Assembly: GCA_023627715.1 (NCBI GenBank)
Contig: JAMAHW010000042.1
Location: 186,001-250,000 of the forward strand
Direction: 5' to 3'
Source of the DNA: Periconia sp. R9002
Lineage: Eukaryota > Ascomycota > Dothideomycetes > Pleosporales > Periconiaceae
Length of the DNA stretch: 64,000 bases
Both the position numbers and the translations under genes were made by a program. Positions 21,492 to 30,627 of this stretch are shown here, one piece after another (within the stretch, counting starts at the first letter, position 1; every line of letters begins with the position of its first letter). The notes beneath the pieces were generated by a model. That model was not told the origin of the DNA. It saw only the letters and a program-made list of their open reading frames with translations, and ran no database searches.

Positions 21492-21761
21492 TCACGAATA
21501 CCATCTCCCGGTCTCAGAACTGCCTTTTCATCTTTATCGAGGCTGAGTTTTCGCCTCAGCTTCCCTTTATCCCCAACGTCCACGCTCCGTAGTACCCGGG
21601 TATCTCCATCAAGGCTCAGCTTCAGCCTCCCTCTTTCCCCATCGCCCACGCTCCGTGGTACCTGGGTATCTCCATCGAGGTTCAGCTTCAGCCTCCCTCT
21701 TTCCCCATCGCCCACGCTCAGTGGTACCCGGGTATCTCCATCGAGGTTCGGCTTCAGCCTC
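21492..21761 (-). repeat. 66-bp tandem peptide-coding repeat, 2 intact and 2 decayed units
   Basis: Unit 1 is 21696-21761, unit 2 is 21630-21695, unit 3 is 21564-21629 and unit 4 is 21492-21563. Units 1 and 2 are nearly identical and encode EAEAEP-RWRYPGTTERGRWG-KR. Unit 3 keeps the core but has CGA changed to TGA before it and a TAA in place of the Lys codon. Unit 4 keeps only the EAEA start and a G-x-x-E-x-GRW trace, with several stops. Conservation falls steadily in the 3' direction. Confidence 0.85.
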
Positions 21762-21845
21762 GGCGGCGGCGGCGGCATTGGGGTTCGGAATCGCGGCGCC
21801 GAAAACGGCGGTGGCCAGAAGGGAGAGGACGACGAGTGATCGCAT
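21609..21845 (-). CDS. Secreted Kex2-processed repeat peptide precursor (pheromone- or RiPP-like)
   Basis: A precursor of 78 aa. Residues 1-16 form a signal peptide (MRSLVVLSLLATAVFG); a short Ala-rich spacer follows, then two 22-residue repeats, each an EAEAEP leader, the core RWRYPGTTERGRWG and a Kex2 dibasic site KR. A lone EAEAEP precedes the stop. EA and EP dipeptides are typical substrates of the Ste13/DPP-IV trimming peptidase, so the predicted mature peptide is the 14-residue core. This is the architecture of yeast alpha-factor and of kexin-processed RiPP precursors. The core has no cysteines, unlike the alpha-pheromones of most Pezizomycotina, and no UstYa-like or tyrosinase gene lies nearby, so the product class is open. 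An upstream in-frame ATG at 21869 would add eight residues and spoil the signal peptide. Confidence 0.75.
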   Translation of the reverse strand: MRSLVVLSLLATAVFGAAIPNPNAAAAAEAEAEPRWRYPGTTERGRWGKREAEAEPRWRYPGTTERGRWGKREAEAEP

Positions 21846-21959
21846 GGTTAAGAGTATCGAGTAGATCACCTTGACAAAAAGATGTTTGATTTTGAAGAAA
21901 TCAAAGTGGAGAGAGTTGATATGTCTGTAGAGTTTACATTGGGTGGTTACGATGGGTAG

Positions 21960-21967
21960 TATATATA
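21960..21967 (-). promoter_or_regulatory. Possible TATA box of the peptide precursor gene
   Basis: TATATATA on the minus strand, about 115 bp upstream of the ATG at 21845. The position is plausible for a strongly regulated small secreted peptide gene. The assignment rests on sequence and spacing only. Confidence 0.35.
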
Positions 21968-23423
21968 CACGAATCGTGGATAAAGGAGGTCTTCAAGACA
22001 CTTCTAGGCTCTTATTCAGGAAAATTTTTGAAGTGAGCTTTGACGGTCGGACATGTAGATAACTAACTTGAATCTTTGTTGGCATTGGCTCGGGGAGCGC
22101 ACTGACGATGTGCTATGAGGCATGTCGATATAAGCATGCGCTAATATCGAAGAGGTTCTGAATAGGACTATGCGGACTGAAAAGATTTCTTCTATGTCTT
22201 CATCAGAGGGATGTGGGACGTTATTAATCGGCTCTGTGAAAATTTCTATGGAAGCATTCGCATTGTCTAACAATTACATGCAGCTTCTCGTACCAACCGC
22301 TGCTGTCATCCTTGTTACTTCTCATATTTTGAGAGGGAATTGTTTGAAGAAAAGTACATTTTCCTCTCTCATAATACTACTCCTCATGTCAGTCGTCTCT
22401 ATGACTGACTGGTAGATCGTAAGCTTTGGCTCCGGCAGTGGCGTTCCGAGAATACGCACCGCCTGGTTAGTTAGGTACTCTTTGTTGCATCGCTTTGAAT
22501 GATCACCGGCGACTGTAACAAAGAGTTGAGCAGCGTGATCAAAGGATCATGAACCTGTCACTCTTGAGCTCAAAGAACACAATAAGCGGAGTTTTTAAGG
22601 AATGATTGCCTATCTTTTCACTTTTCTGCATCCTTTGTCCTTCAGAGTATAGCCAATGAATGACCGTCGAATTTGTTGAATGTTCAAATTTTTCACACAG
22701 AACGAACTCTCGATGGAGATGGAATGGTCGATGTGCAAGCCACTACGTAGCTAATCCTACTGGTTCACAATTGTATCCTCACCCGCTTCAGCATGATCCA
22801 GGGGCTAGCACTATTCTAAGGAACATTGAAGTGTGTTGCTGATCAAGACATCGCCCAATATGATTAGGCGTTCAGAACCCTCACTATTCAATTTATGTCC
22901 ATTTGCACCGTTCAGAGTCACTCACCATCATACTGTAAATTGAATATGGTAATAATCGAGACTGGACACCGATTACTGATGTGTAAGGTACTAACTCTCG
23001 CTCGGTCTATTCCATCCCCAAATTCGAAACGCCGCGAAACAATCTCCAAACACCTCAAAAGAGTGAACGTACATTGAAGAGGGTAAGCAAGTAGAAGAGA
23101 GTATAATTCCAAGTTAGGAATACGAGAAGACACACATGGATGTAAATACATACACATACACGCAGCAACCACGATATTGAAGACATCAATACATAACTTC
23201 CATTGAACGAGTCCCACTCTCCCATACACTTTGCAATAAACAGCTTCTCACGACCTCCATTCTACCCTTAGATCTACCCTTGAGACCTCCCACCTCGACC
23301 ACAATCCCAACCTGAAAACAAAGATAGAACAGGGAAATCCTACACGCACTCAACCCACTATCCAAACTAAACCCCACCCCATCAACATCCACACCCACAC
23401 CAACAATACAAACACAAACATCC

Positions 23424-23909
23424 ATGTCCCAACCCCAACCCCATTCCCCCCCCTCACCCACGCCCTCCCAAACAACACCCTGCCACGCGACCCCCTGCTC
23501 CCTCACATTCCCCATCCTCCCCTCACCCTGTGCACCCTCCCCACTATCACCCCCTCCCTCACAACCCTCCTCCCAAGAACCCAATACGCAAGAACCCTAC
23601 ATCGTCTACTCCCTCGGCGGCACCCTCTGCCAGGAGCACTACAGGGAGTTGTACGACAGCGTCGCGGCCATGTATCACATGTGGCGGGGGACGACGACGG
23701 CGGTGGGGAGGACGCCTGTGTGTGAGGAGTGGTGGGGGGTTGGTGGTAGGGAGGGGGTGCGGGGACGGAGGAGGTGGAGGAGGGAAGGTGATAGGGGTGA
23801 TGTTAAGGGGCGAGGAGGGTGCGAGGTGGGTAGAGGACGGGATAGGCATAGGCATAGAGAGATTACCGAGCGAACGCGCCTGGAGATATATTGTGGGATG
23901 TATTGGTAG
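23424..23909 (+). CDS. Doubtful low-complexity open frame
   Basis: An open frame of 161 codons. The first third is Pro/Ser/Thr-rich and reflects the C-rich DNA; the last third is Arg/Gly-rich and reflects G-rich DNA. Only the middle (EPYIVYSLGGTLCQEHYREL to AAMYHMW) looks protein-like, and overlapping frames in the same sense are also open. No signal peptide or known motif was seen. It could be an internal exon of an unrecognised gene or a product of skewed composition. Confidence 0.22.
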   Translation: MSQPQPHSPPSPTPSQTTPCHATPCSLTFPILPSPCAPSPLSPPPSQPSSQEPNTQEPYIVYSLGGTLCQEHYRELYDSVAAMYHMWRGTTTAVGRTPVCEEWWGVGGREGVRGRRRWRREGDRGDVKGRGGCEVGRGRDRHRHREITERTRLEIYCGMYW

Positions 23910-24229
23910 GGGGGATTGATTGGGAAAAGGATGGGCAAATATGAACGAAAGGGATGTAATGGTTGTATGAGTGATCCAAAGATTTCTATATTGTAATGAG
24001 ATGTAGGGGATACACGATATTGGAGAGCAGGGACATGATTAAATCAGTATATTGCCTATTGAATCTTTCAAATAATACAATCGTGGTCGACAAAAGCCCA
24101 CCTCTTACACTATTACAATCTTCCTAGCCGGCCTTCACCGAGATTCCACACAGAACAACAGAACATCACGGTCAAACGCCAACATACGCCTTCGCTTACC
24201 AGATGTTAACGAATCAAGTACTGGTTCGT

Positions 24230-26470
24230 TTATTTGCCATATGCCTTGTCGACTTGCTTTTGGTACTTCTCCAAGATACCCTTTCGATTCACCTTTTGAG
24301 CTGCAGTTGTGAGGCCCTGTGAAAGGTTAGTGGATGTATGATTGATGCCAATGACAACTTCGTTAAACTTACATTCTGGGGTGTCCACTCCTCGTCAGCA
24401 AGGACAACACCTGCAATGATCTCGAAATTTGCAAGACCGGCCTTTTGACCTGCAGACTGCAGTTGTTTCAATACTACACTGTTGATTTTTTCGTTGTGCA
24501 CCAGCTCTTCCAGATGATCGCCAGCAACACCATTCTCTTGCGCAATTTTCTTCAGCGCGGGCTCTGCGGGAACAATGATTGCCACGGGCTTCGACTGATC
24601 TGGAGCCGCATACACGATGATGTTGGCCACGATTGGTACGGAGCGGTAGATGGACTCCAGCTTTTCGAGTGCGATGTATTCACCTGTGAGTGTCTTGACC
24701 AGGTTCTTTTTGCGATCGATAACTTTCAGTTGACCCTTGGGATCGAACTCTCCAATGTCGCCAGTTTTGAACCATCCGTCTTCAGTGAATGACTCCTTGG
24801 TCTCCTTCTCAAGATCAAGATAGCCGGCTGCTACACCTCCTCCACGGATCCAGATTTCGCCTTGTGGAGGGTTGTTCTTGGTAAAGTAGCCAGCGTCGGC
24901 AAAATCGACCAGTTTGATCTCTATGCAAGCAGGCATTTCACCAATAGCCGAATCATTCCAAGTCAAAGGATCCATCAACCCACCCATCGCAGAGGTTTCG
25001 GTAAGACCGTAACCATTGATCATAGGCGTAATAGCCAACGAGATGAAGTTGAGCGTGTCCTTAGAGACGGGACCGCCACCATTCATGCAAATGCGCAGGC
25101 GGCCACCAGTTGCATCCTTGACCTTGTTGAAAACCGCCGAATCGAGTAAGCCGGCTCCAGGAATTCCAGTATTGAGCAAGAACCGCTTGGCAGCTAGGGC
25201 GCCCCAGAAAACCTTGGAGGTGAGCGCGCCACCAGCCTCGACTTTGCCAACAATGCCCTTCCTGATTGTTTCCCATACCTGGGGTACACCTACAAGAACA
25301 GTAGGCCTGAGCTCGCGAATGTCGCCCTTGCAGTTTCGCACAGAAGTGTCCGATAGGGTTCGAATGGTTCCATAACCCATGGTTCCGCCCCAGAAAAGAA
25401 CAGCATTTTCGAACACAAATTCGAGAATGTGGGCAGCAGGCAGGTACGTAAGGAGTGAATCACCGGGTCCGAGGTATTTACCCACGATAGCGTCTACTCC
25501 AGCGACTACTTGGTGTTAGTTGCAGTATTTTTGAGTGACAAAGTGAACTTACTAGCTGCTACCACATTTTTGTGTTTCAGAAGGACGCCCTTGGGAGTTC
25601 CAGTGGATCCTGATGTGTACATGATACAAGCCAGATCTTCGGGCTTGGGAGGGAGCGGATCGGTGGGGTTGTCTATGCCAAGGGCCAGTAGTTCGTCAAA
25701 GCTGAGGACCTTGAGATGCGGGTGCGCATCCTTGAGGGTTTGGACGTGCTTTGCTTCGGGTGTGTTGGTGGTGCTGTAGATGACAGTCGTCACATCTTTG
25801 GCCTCGTTGAAGGGATTCACAAGCTTTGGGAGCAGATGGGGGTCCGTGAACATGATTTTTGCCTTGGTCTGCTTCATGGAATGCTTCAAGCCTTCTTCAC
25901 CAAGTGTGTCGTAGGCAGTCACAATGGCCATTGATTGGGACATGGCACCTGAGTGAAATTAGTCTAACGAACAGCAGCAGCGAAAAGGGTTTACGAACCG
26001 TGTGCGGAGGCAAGCCATTGCATGCTTGTAGCAGCGAACAAGTGGCAGCGATCTTCGGCTTGAAGGCCCAAGTGCTTCATGGCGGCGCCAACATCAAGAC
26101 ACAACTTCTCGAACTCGGTGAAGCTCTTGAATTCGTAAGGGCCCAGCTCAAAGTACTGCCATTTCTTATCCACCTCTTGCTCCTTGCCATCGACTATCTT
26201 CTTTATCTTCTTGGTTTCTTCGTGTACATCGATGATCTTGCGCGAACCCACGGCCTTCGCATTTCCAAACTTGGCCGATGAGTAGCGCAGGATATCATGG
26301 AGAGTGTGTACGTCATCGGCGGGCTTCAGTCTCAAAGCATCTTTGTGTTTTGCATTGCGACGCGGTATCGTCTCGCCGTCGACCTTGGAGAATCCAGGAG
26401 CTTCGACGGACACGGGGCCTGTGATGGTGGCCTTGGCCTGGGGCATCAACTTCTTGAGATCTTGCGGCAT
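24230..26470 (-). CDS. faa1: Long-chain fatty acid--CoA ligase (Faa1/Faa4 family)
   Basis: Activates long-chain fatty acids with ATP and CoA to acyl-CoA for lipid synthesis and beta-oxidation. Four exons: 25999-26470, 25553-25948, 24373-25505 and 24230-24316, with introns of 47-56 bp and consistent phase, give 695 aa, close to yeast Faa1. Seen: [10 protein letters not shown] near the N terminus, [11 protein letters not shown], the AMP-binding signature [11 protein letters not shown] (268-278), the GYGLTETSA motif and the [27 protein letters not shown] hinge region. The first intron uses a non-consensus donor GTTCGT. Upstream of the chosen ATG the frame stays open for about 30 codons encoding a hydrophobic stretch, back to a good acceptor; a further 5' exon adding a membrane anchor is possible. 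Confidence 0.94.
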
Positions 26471-27023
26471 GATGGCGTTGATGGCTGGGAGGAGAGGGAG
26501 GAGGAGGGACACAGCAACAGTAAACACGGCAATCCAAAGCAGTACAGAGAAGTTGGATGCCGCCAGCTGGAAAGATGGTGTTGTTAGGAAGAAAAAGAGG
26601 AAGGGGAGAGGGGAAGGTGGCTAGCCTACGACAGATTGTTGGCTTTTGGGGCGATGGCCAGCAGATGGAAGTCACGAATTCAAAGCTTGGACTTGCCAAG
26701 GCCAATCCGGGGGTGCATGACGATGACGCCCCCCCAGTCTCACATCTCAGCATTTCTGGGCCTCAGCCATGCGACTCCATCATTCTCTACAATGATTCGT
26801 ATACTGTACTCGTGTCTACCTCGTTTGCGACCGCTTCCTGCGCATCCGAGTGGCTTGTTTGCTGGATGATCACTTACAGATTGATGCTACGCGGATTAGC
26901 AGACGCGCTCAGAGTCTGGCAGACGGGAGAACCCCTAGGCTCTACCCCATTCCCGTGCCTAGCCTGTGCTCGGCTGTACCTAGGTACCTATTTAATCTCC
27001 TCCTCGCGAATGGCCTAATCCGG
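26471..27023. promoter_or_regulatory. Divergent region, faa1 / rkm5-like
   Basis: About 550 bp between divergent starts. The part nearest faa1 (26471-26562) continues the faa1 frame and may belong to its coding sequence. A TACCTAGGTACCTA palindromic motif lies at about 26977-26990. Confidence 0.5.
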
Positions 27024-28210
27024 ATGTTTCCCGCGGATATGGAGCGTCTGCAGGCCATCTTGGAGCCTGTGATTGACCCAGAAGAAGGTACGCTTTCAGC
27101 AAAACTATATCACTACCTATGTAGTGTTCAAAAGTTTGGCGTCCCAATAACACTCACCCGTACCTTGATGCACCTCGATATCGCGCTCGTCTCCTATTGA
27201 CACGCACACGCGACTTGCTACCCCTCCCCGAACCGAAAAAAAAGAAGCTCAATGTGTTGCTGCGTCTATACCTAACGTCGCATCATTTTTCTAGATGCCT
27301 TCGTCATATACTCCCAGCCTATGCCCTCGCACTCTCTGGGCTTCGTGGACCGCAATGCCTTCGAGTTTTCCGTGTCCGTCGGTGACAGACATCTAACCAT
27401 CCGCCAGAGCCCTACTCTGCTAAACTCGAATCGTAAAGAGGGAACTACAGGCGCAGGTTCGCGTTCCCGCCTGCTGCCCTTTTGCTTGGCTGCCTTGGAT
27501 TCTCGCTAATATAAACCGCAGTTGTCTGGAAGGTGACGCCGCTGTTTGCTGAATGGATCACCTCCCCAGACAACATCCTCGTCACGCATGGCTGCCTGGG
27601 CCGTGAATCAACGGTGATTGAACTTGGCGCAGGCGTCTCTGGCGTCGTGGCGCTCTCTTTGGGGCCCAGCATCAAGCGCTACATCGCCACCGATCAGGAT
27701 TATGTGATTCGGCTGCTTAAACAAAACATTGCTGAGAATCTACCCAACGTATCCTCCACCAACACTCCCAAGACCACCAGGACAAAGCAGAAATCCAAAC
27801 GAAGAGCACATGAGGACACCACCGCCGCATCACCTCGGTCTGCAAATATTGAAACACTAGAGCTGGACTGGGAACTGGATTCCATTTCCTATCTACCATC
27901 TTTGCTGAACCTAGATGACAGTACTAAAGGACTAGACCTGGTCATCGTTTGCGACTGCATTTATAATGAGGCTTTGATCGAGCCACTCAACACTACCTGT
28001 GCTCAAATCTGTCGTTTGCGCTCATCAGAGGAGCCGCAGACGCCAACCCTTTGTCTCGTCGCCCAGCAACTTCGTTCCTACGACGTATTCGAGTCCTGGC
28101 TCAAGAGTTTCCATGCATTGTTTCACGTTTGGAAGGTGCCTGACGAGCTCCTCACAGAGGGACTCAAGGGAAATTCGGGTTTCATTGTCCATCTAGGGAT
28201 TGTACGATGA
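27024..28210 (+). CDS. rkm5: Rkm5-like protein lysine methyltransferase
   Basis: Class I SAM-dependent methyltransferase of the METTL21/Rkm5 group; yeast Rkm5 methylates a lysine of ribosomal protein L1. Three exons: 27024-27087, 27295-27456 and 27522-28210, with introns of 207 and 65 bp, encode 304 aa. Starts at 27024 or 27039 both fit. Seen: GFVDRNAFEF, TIRQSPTLLNSNR, the conserved substrate-pocket block TTGAVVWKVTPLFAEW created exactly across the second splice, motif I VIELGAGVSGVVAL, the acidic ATDQDYV, and the DLVIVCDCIYNEALI post-motif. Residues of a Lys/Arg/Thr-rich insert (KTTRTKQKSKRR) sit between strands. The Rkm5 assignment is by pattern; another member of the same methyltransferase group is possible. 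Confidence 0.85.
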
Positions 28211-30627
28211 CAAAAGGAATCGCAGAGGCGTGCGAATGAAGCTAAAGGGTGAGAACTAGACATCAGGGGTGAGGATACTGAATTTTTTTTTCTGTATAAG
28301 GTACGATGATGGGTGAATCGAGGATAGGACACGTATTAGCGTACGATGGATTGAGTCGGACGTCGCTCTGCGGGGTCTTTTCCCTGTATTGTATTCTCAC
28401 TTTAGTCCCATTTTGCAAGCCCAACGGCATCCGATATCATTCAACAACATTCGGTTGTATATGCATCTCGAGGAGAATAAGGAGCATATTAATGTAAGGG
28501 ATGGACGATAGAGGGCTAGTCATGGCGGGCGGGCAGAAGAGGACTCTTTCCTAAGCACATGGAGCTTGCCCGTCTCTCACTCGTTATCTGCGTCTGTTTG
28601 CATCGTTCTGTGGGCTGCGCAAGGAGTGGATGTCATGTACGGGTCCCTCGGTCGATTCTGGGTAGGCCAGCACAGGAATTGGCAGGGCTGAATGACCGAG
28701 AGGTAAGCGACGATTGCAGTGACTACCTACATTTTGCAGGTCGCATGTGTGGTGAAGGGAGAGGGAGGTGGCGAGGTGACGAAGCGATGATGAGACGGAA
28801 GAGCCGGGCCAAAAGGGTGCTAGGCAGCGCCGACGGAACTAGTGGGCTGGTTGGTCAGTGAGGGGGCGGCCATAACGAACAGCTGTCCTCTTGGTTGCGC
28901 TCTTTTCTTTTGGTGCCATGGGGGGGTCAATCAGCAGAAGTGGGTTTAGAGAGGAGAGAATGAAGTTAAATGAGGGGCGTAGGCGGCACTTATCGGAGGC
29001 AGGAGAGAGCAAGAGAGAGGGAAAGGGAGGGGGAGAGGGATGGAAGGAGCAGACGCAAGGAAACGGCGAGCTGGCTGAATTTAGGGCGGGGTGAGCCCTG
29101 GAGTGTTTCACCAGGGGCGCGGCCGGGAACACTGCATTTGCTCCACCACCACAACAGTCAACCGTCAATTGTGCACTGGATGGATGGATGGATGGAGAAG
29201 CAATTAATAATCACGCCGAGTATTGGATCCATTGATGATTGCAGGCGGTGACTTGGGGGTGGCAGAGGTAGGTAACTTGGATAGAATTGGTACGTGCATG
29301 CATGCATACAGTAAGATGATGCCTAGAAGGACTTGTCCTGTCCCGCCAGCGGCCAGCAGCGAGCAACAAACAACACTACCGTACGCGTTGCGTTGACTTC
29401 GTCTACGGAATCATCACAGCTACGACGATGACGACGCCGCCGACAACAAGGACAAAGTCGAATACAAACCGTGTTACCCAGACGCGTGCACCGTTCCTCG
29501 GGCCATGTCTCTTTTATTCTGACGTGCCCAGGCCGGAATGTTGAAAAGAACCATCTGCCTGCTCTGCTTCTGCTCTGCCCCGGCTCTGGCTTTTTGGCAC
29601 TGGCTCTGGCACTGGCTCTCTGGGTCTGCATGCAGCGCATGGGTCCTCTCGCCCTCGATTGGTCGACGTCGCAGAAGCCAGTTCAAGTCACAGCCCCCTC
29701 ATCCCGACGCTTCATCATCACTCCTTGCTCTAACTTACTTGTACCTTCATCTGAATTTCCCATCCCACCGTAACGTATCTTGATCCTGTCGCATCCGCAC
29801 TTCCTCTGTGCCCTTCATCTCTGTCGCCCCCGCCCCGTAGCAGGTGGCCCGTCTTGATAACCCACTGACGATTTCTTCCAGCCTTCGCTAATCACCACCA
29901 CCGCAGCCCGACAAATCTGTAGCCTGCCTTGTACTTACTGTATTGTGTTTTTACGCACAGACGCTCCAAAATGCTAACTAAGCCTATTCAAGTCGTTCGG
30001 CCCATCCTGTCGTCCAGCGCCTGCGAGGTCTCTCCTCTATCCACACACACTCTCTCTCAGTCTCTCTTCCCCTCTGTTCTGACTCTTCCACCCTCTCCTC
30101 GACTACCTCTGAACCCGCCAAAATCTCTTCACTAACTGTCCATCCAACCCCGCCGGGCCCGCCAACCCTCTCTTTCATTGCGCGCATCGCCTCCACCCGC
30201 TTTGTCTCGACGCCTCGCCCAAGCCTCTTCATCCTCCTTCCTCTCCTCCCCCTACAACACCTGCGCTTTGCCTCCCTCTCCCTACAGACCGCTTCAACCC
30301 TCTTGTTTCGGACACTACACCCTGGCGTCTTCGTTTTCCGTCTTTTAGCGACCCCGTTCGACCCCGTTGTCTTTGCTGCTGACCTCGAAACCCGCCACGG
30401 AAGCCTCTTCTCATCCTCGACGGCTCGATACAGGCACAACGCAGCCCGTAGCTCCCATATCCCGTCGCTAACGGCCGTTAGAGGTCGTCTGGTCGATTTT
30501 TGGTGTGCTCTACTCCGAGTTCTTGCGCGTTGCTCGTCATGCGATCCAAAGCACCGAGGACCTGAGCCACTCACCACTCTACCACCCACAGATAGATCCA
30601 TCGGATACACAGCGCGACGGCCGGAGT
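28211..30627. other. Long intergenic region and leader upstream of set3
   Basis: About 2.4 kb. It contains a purine-rich tract (28985-29050), a GGAT repeat (29178-29196) and a long CT-rich segment from about 29990 to 30500, probably the set3 promoter and 5' UTR. A 26-codon minus-strand frame starting at 28919 (MAPKEKSATKRTAV) has no supporting context. No other gene was recognised. Confidence 0.5.
29178..29196. repeat. (GGAT)n microsatellite
   Basis: About four and a half copies of GGAT in non-coding DNA. Confidence 0.7.

Larger units (their letters stand above)
21846..24229. other. Gene-poor region, 2.4 kb
   Basis: Upstream of the peptide precursor. From 21846 to 23200 the DNA is AT-rich with short interrupted frames. 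From about 23240 to 23600 the plus strand is strongly C-rich, then from 23650 to 23930 strongly G-rich. One doubtful coding frame is listed separately. No tRNA or transposon was identified. Confidence 0.5.

Noticed and set aside
21492..24229. Dikaritin-type RiPP cluster around the repeat peptide gene
   Set aside because: No UstYa-like (DUF3328), tyrosinase or methyltransferase gene lies beside it in this window; the neighbours are lap1 and gene-poor DNA.
28839..28919. Small basic frame starting MAPKEKSATKRTAV
   Set aside because: Only 26 codons, no splice sites giving a sensible continuation, no known family.
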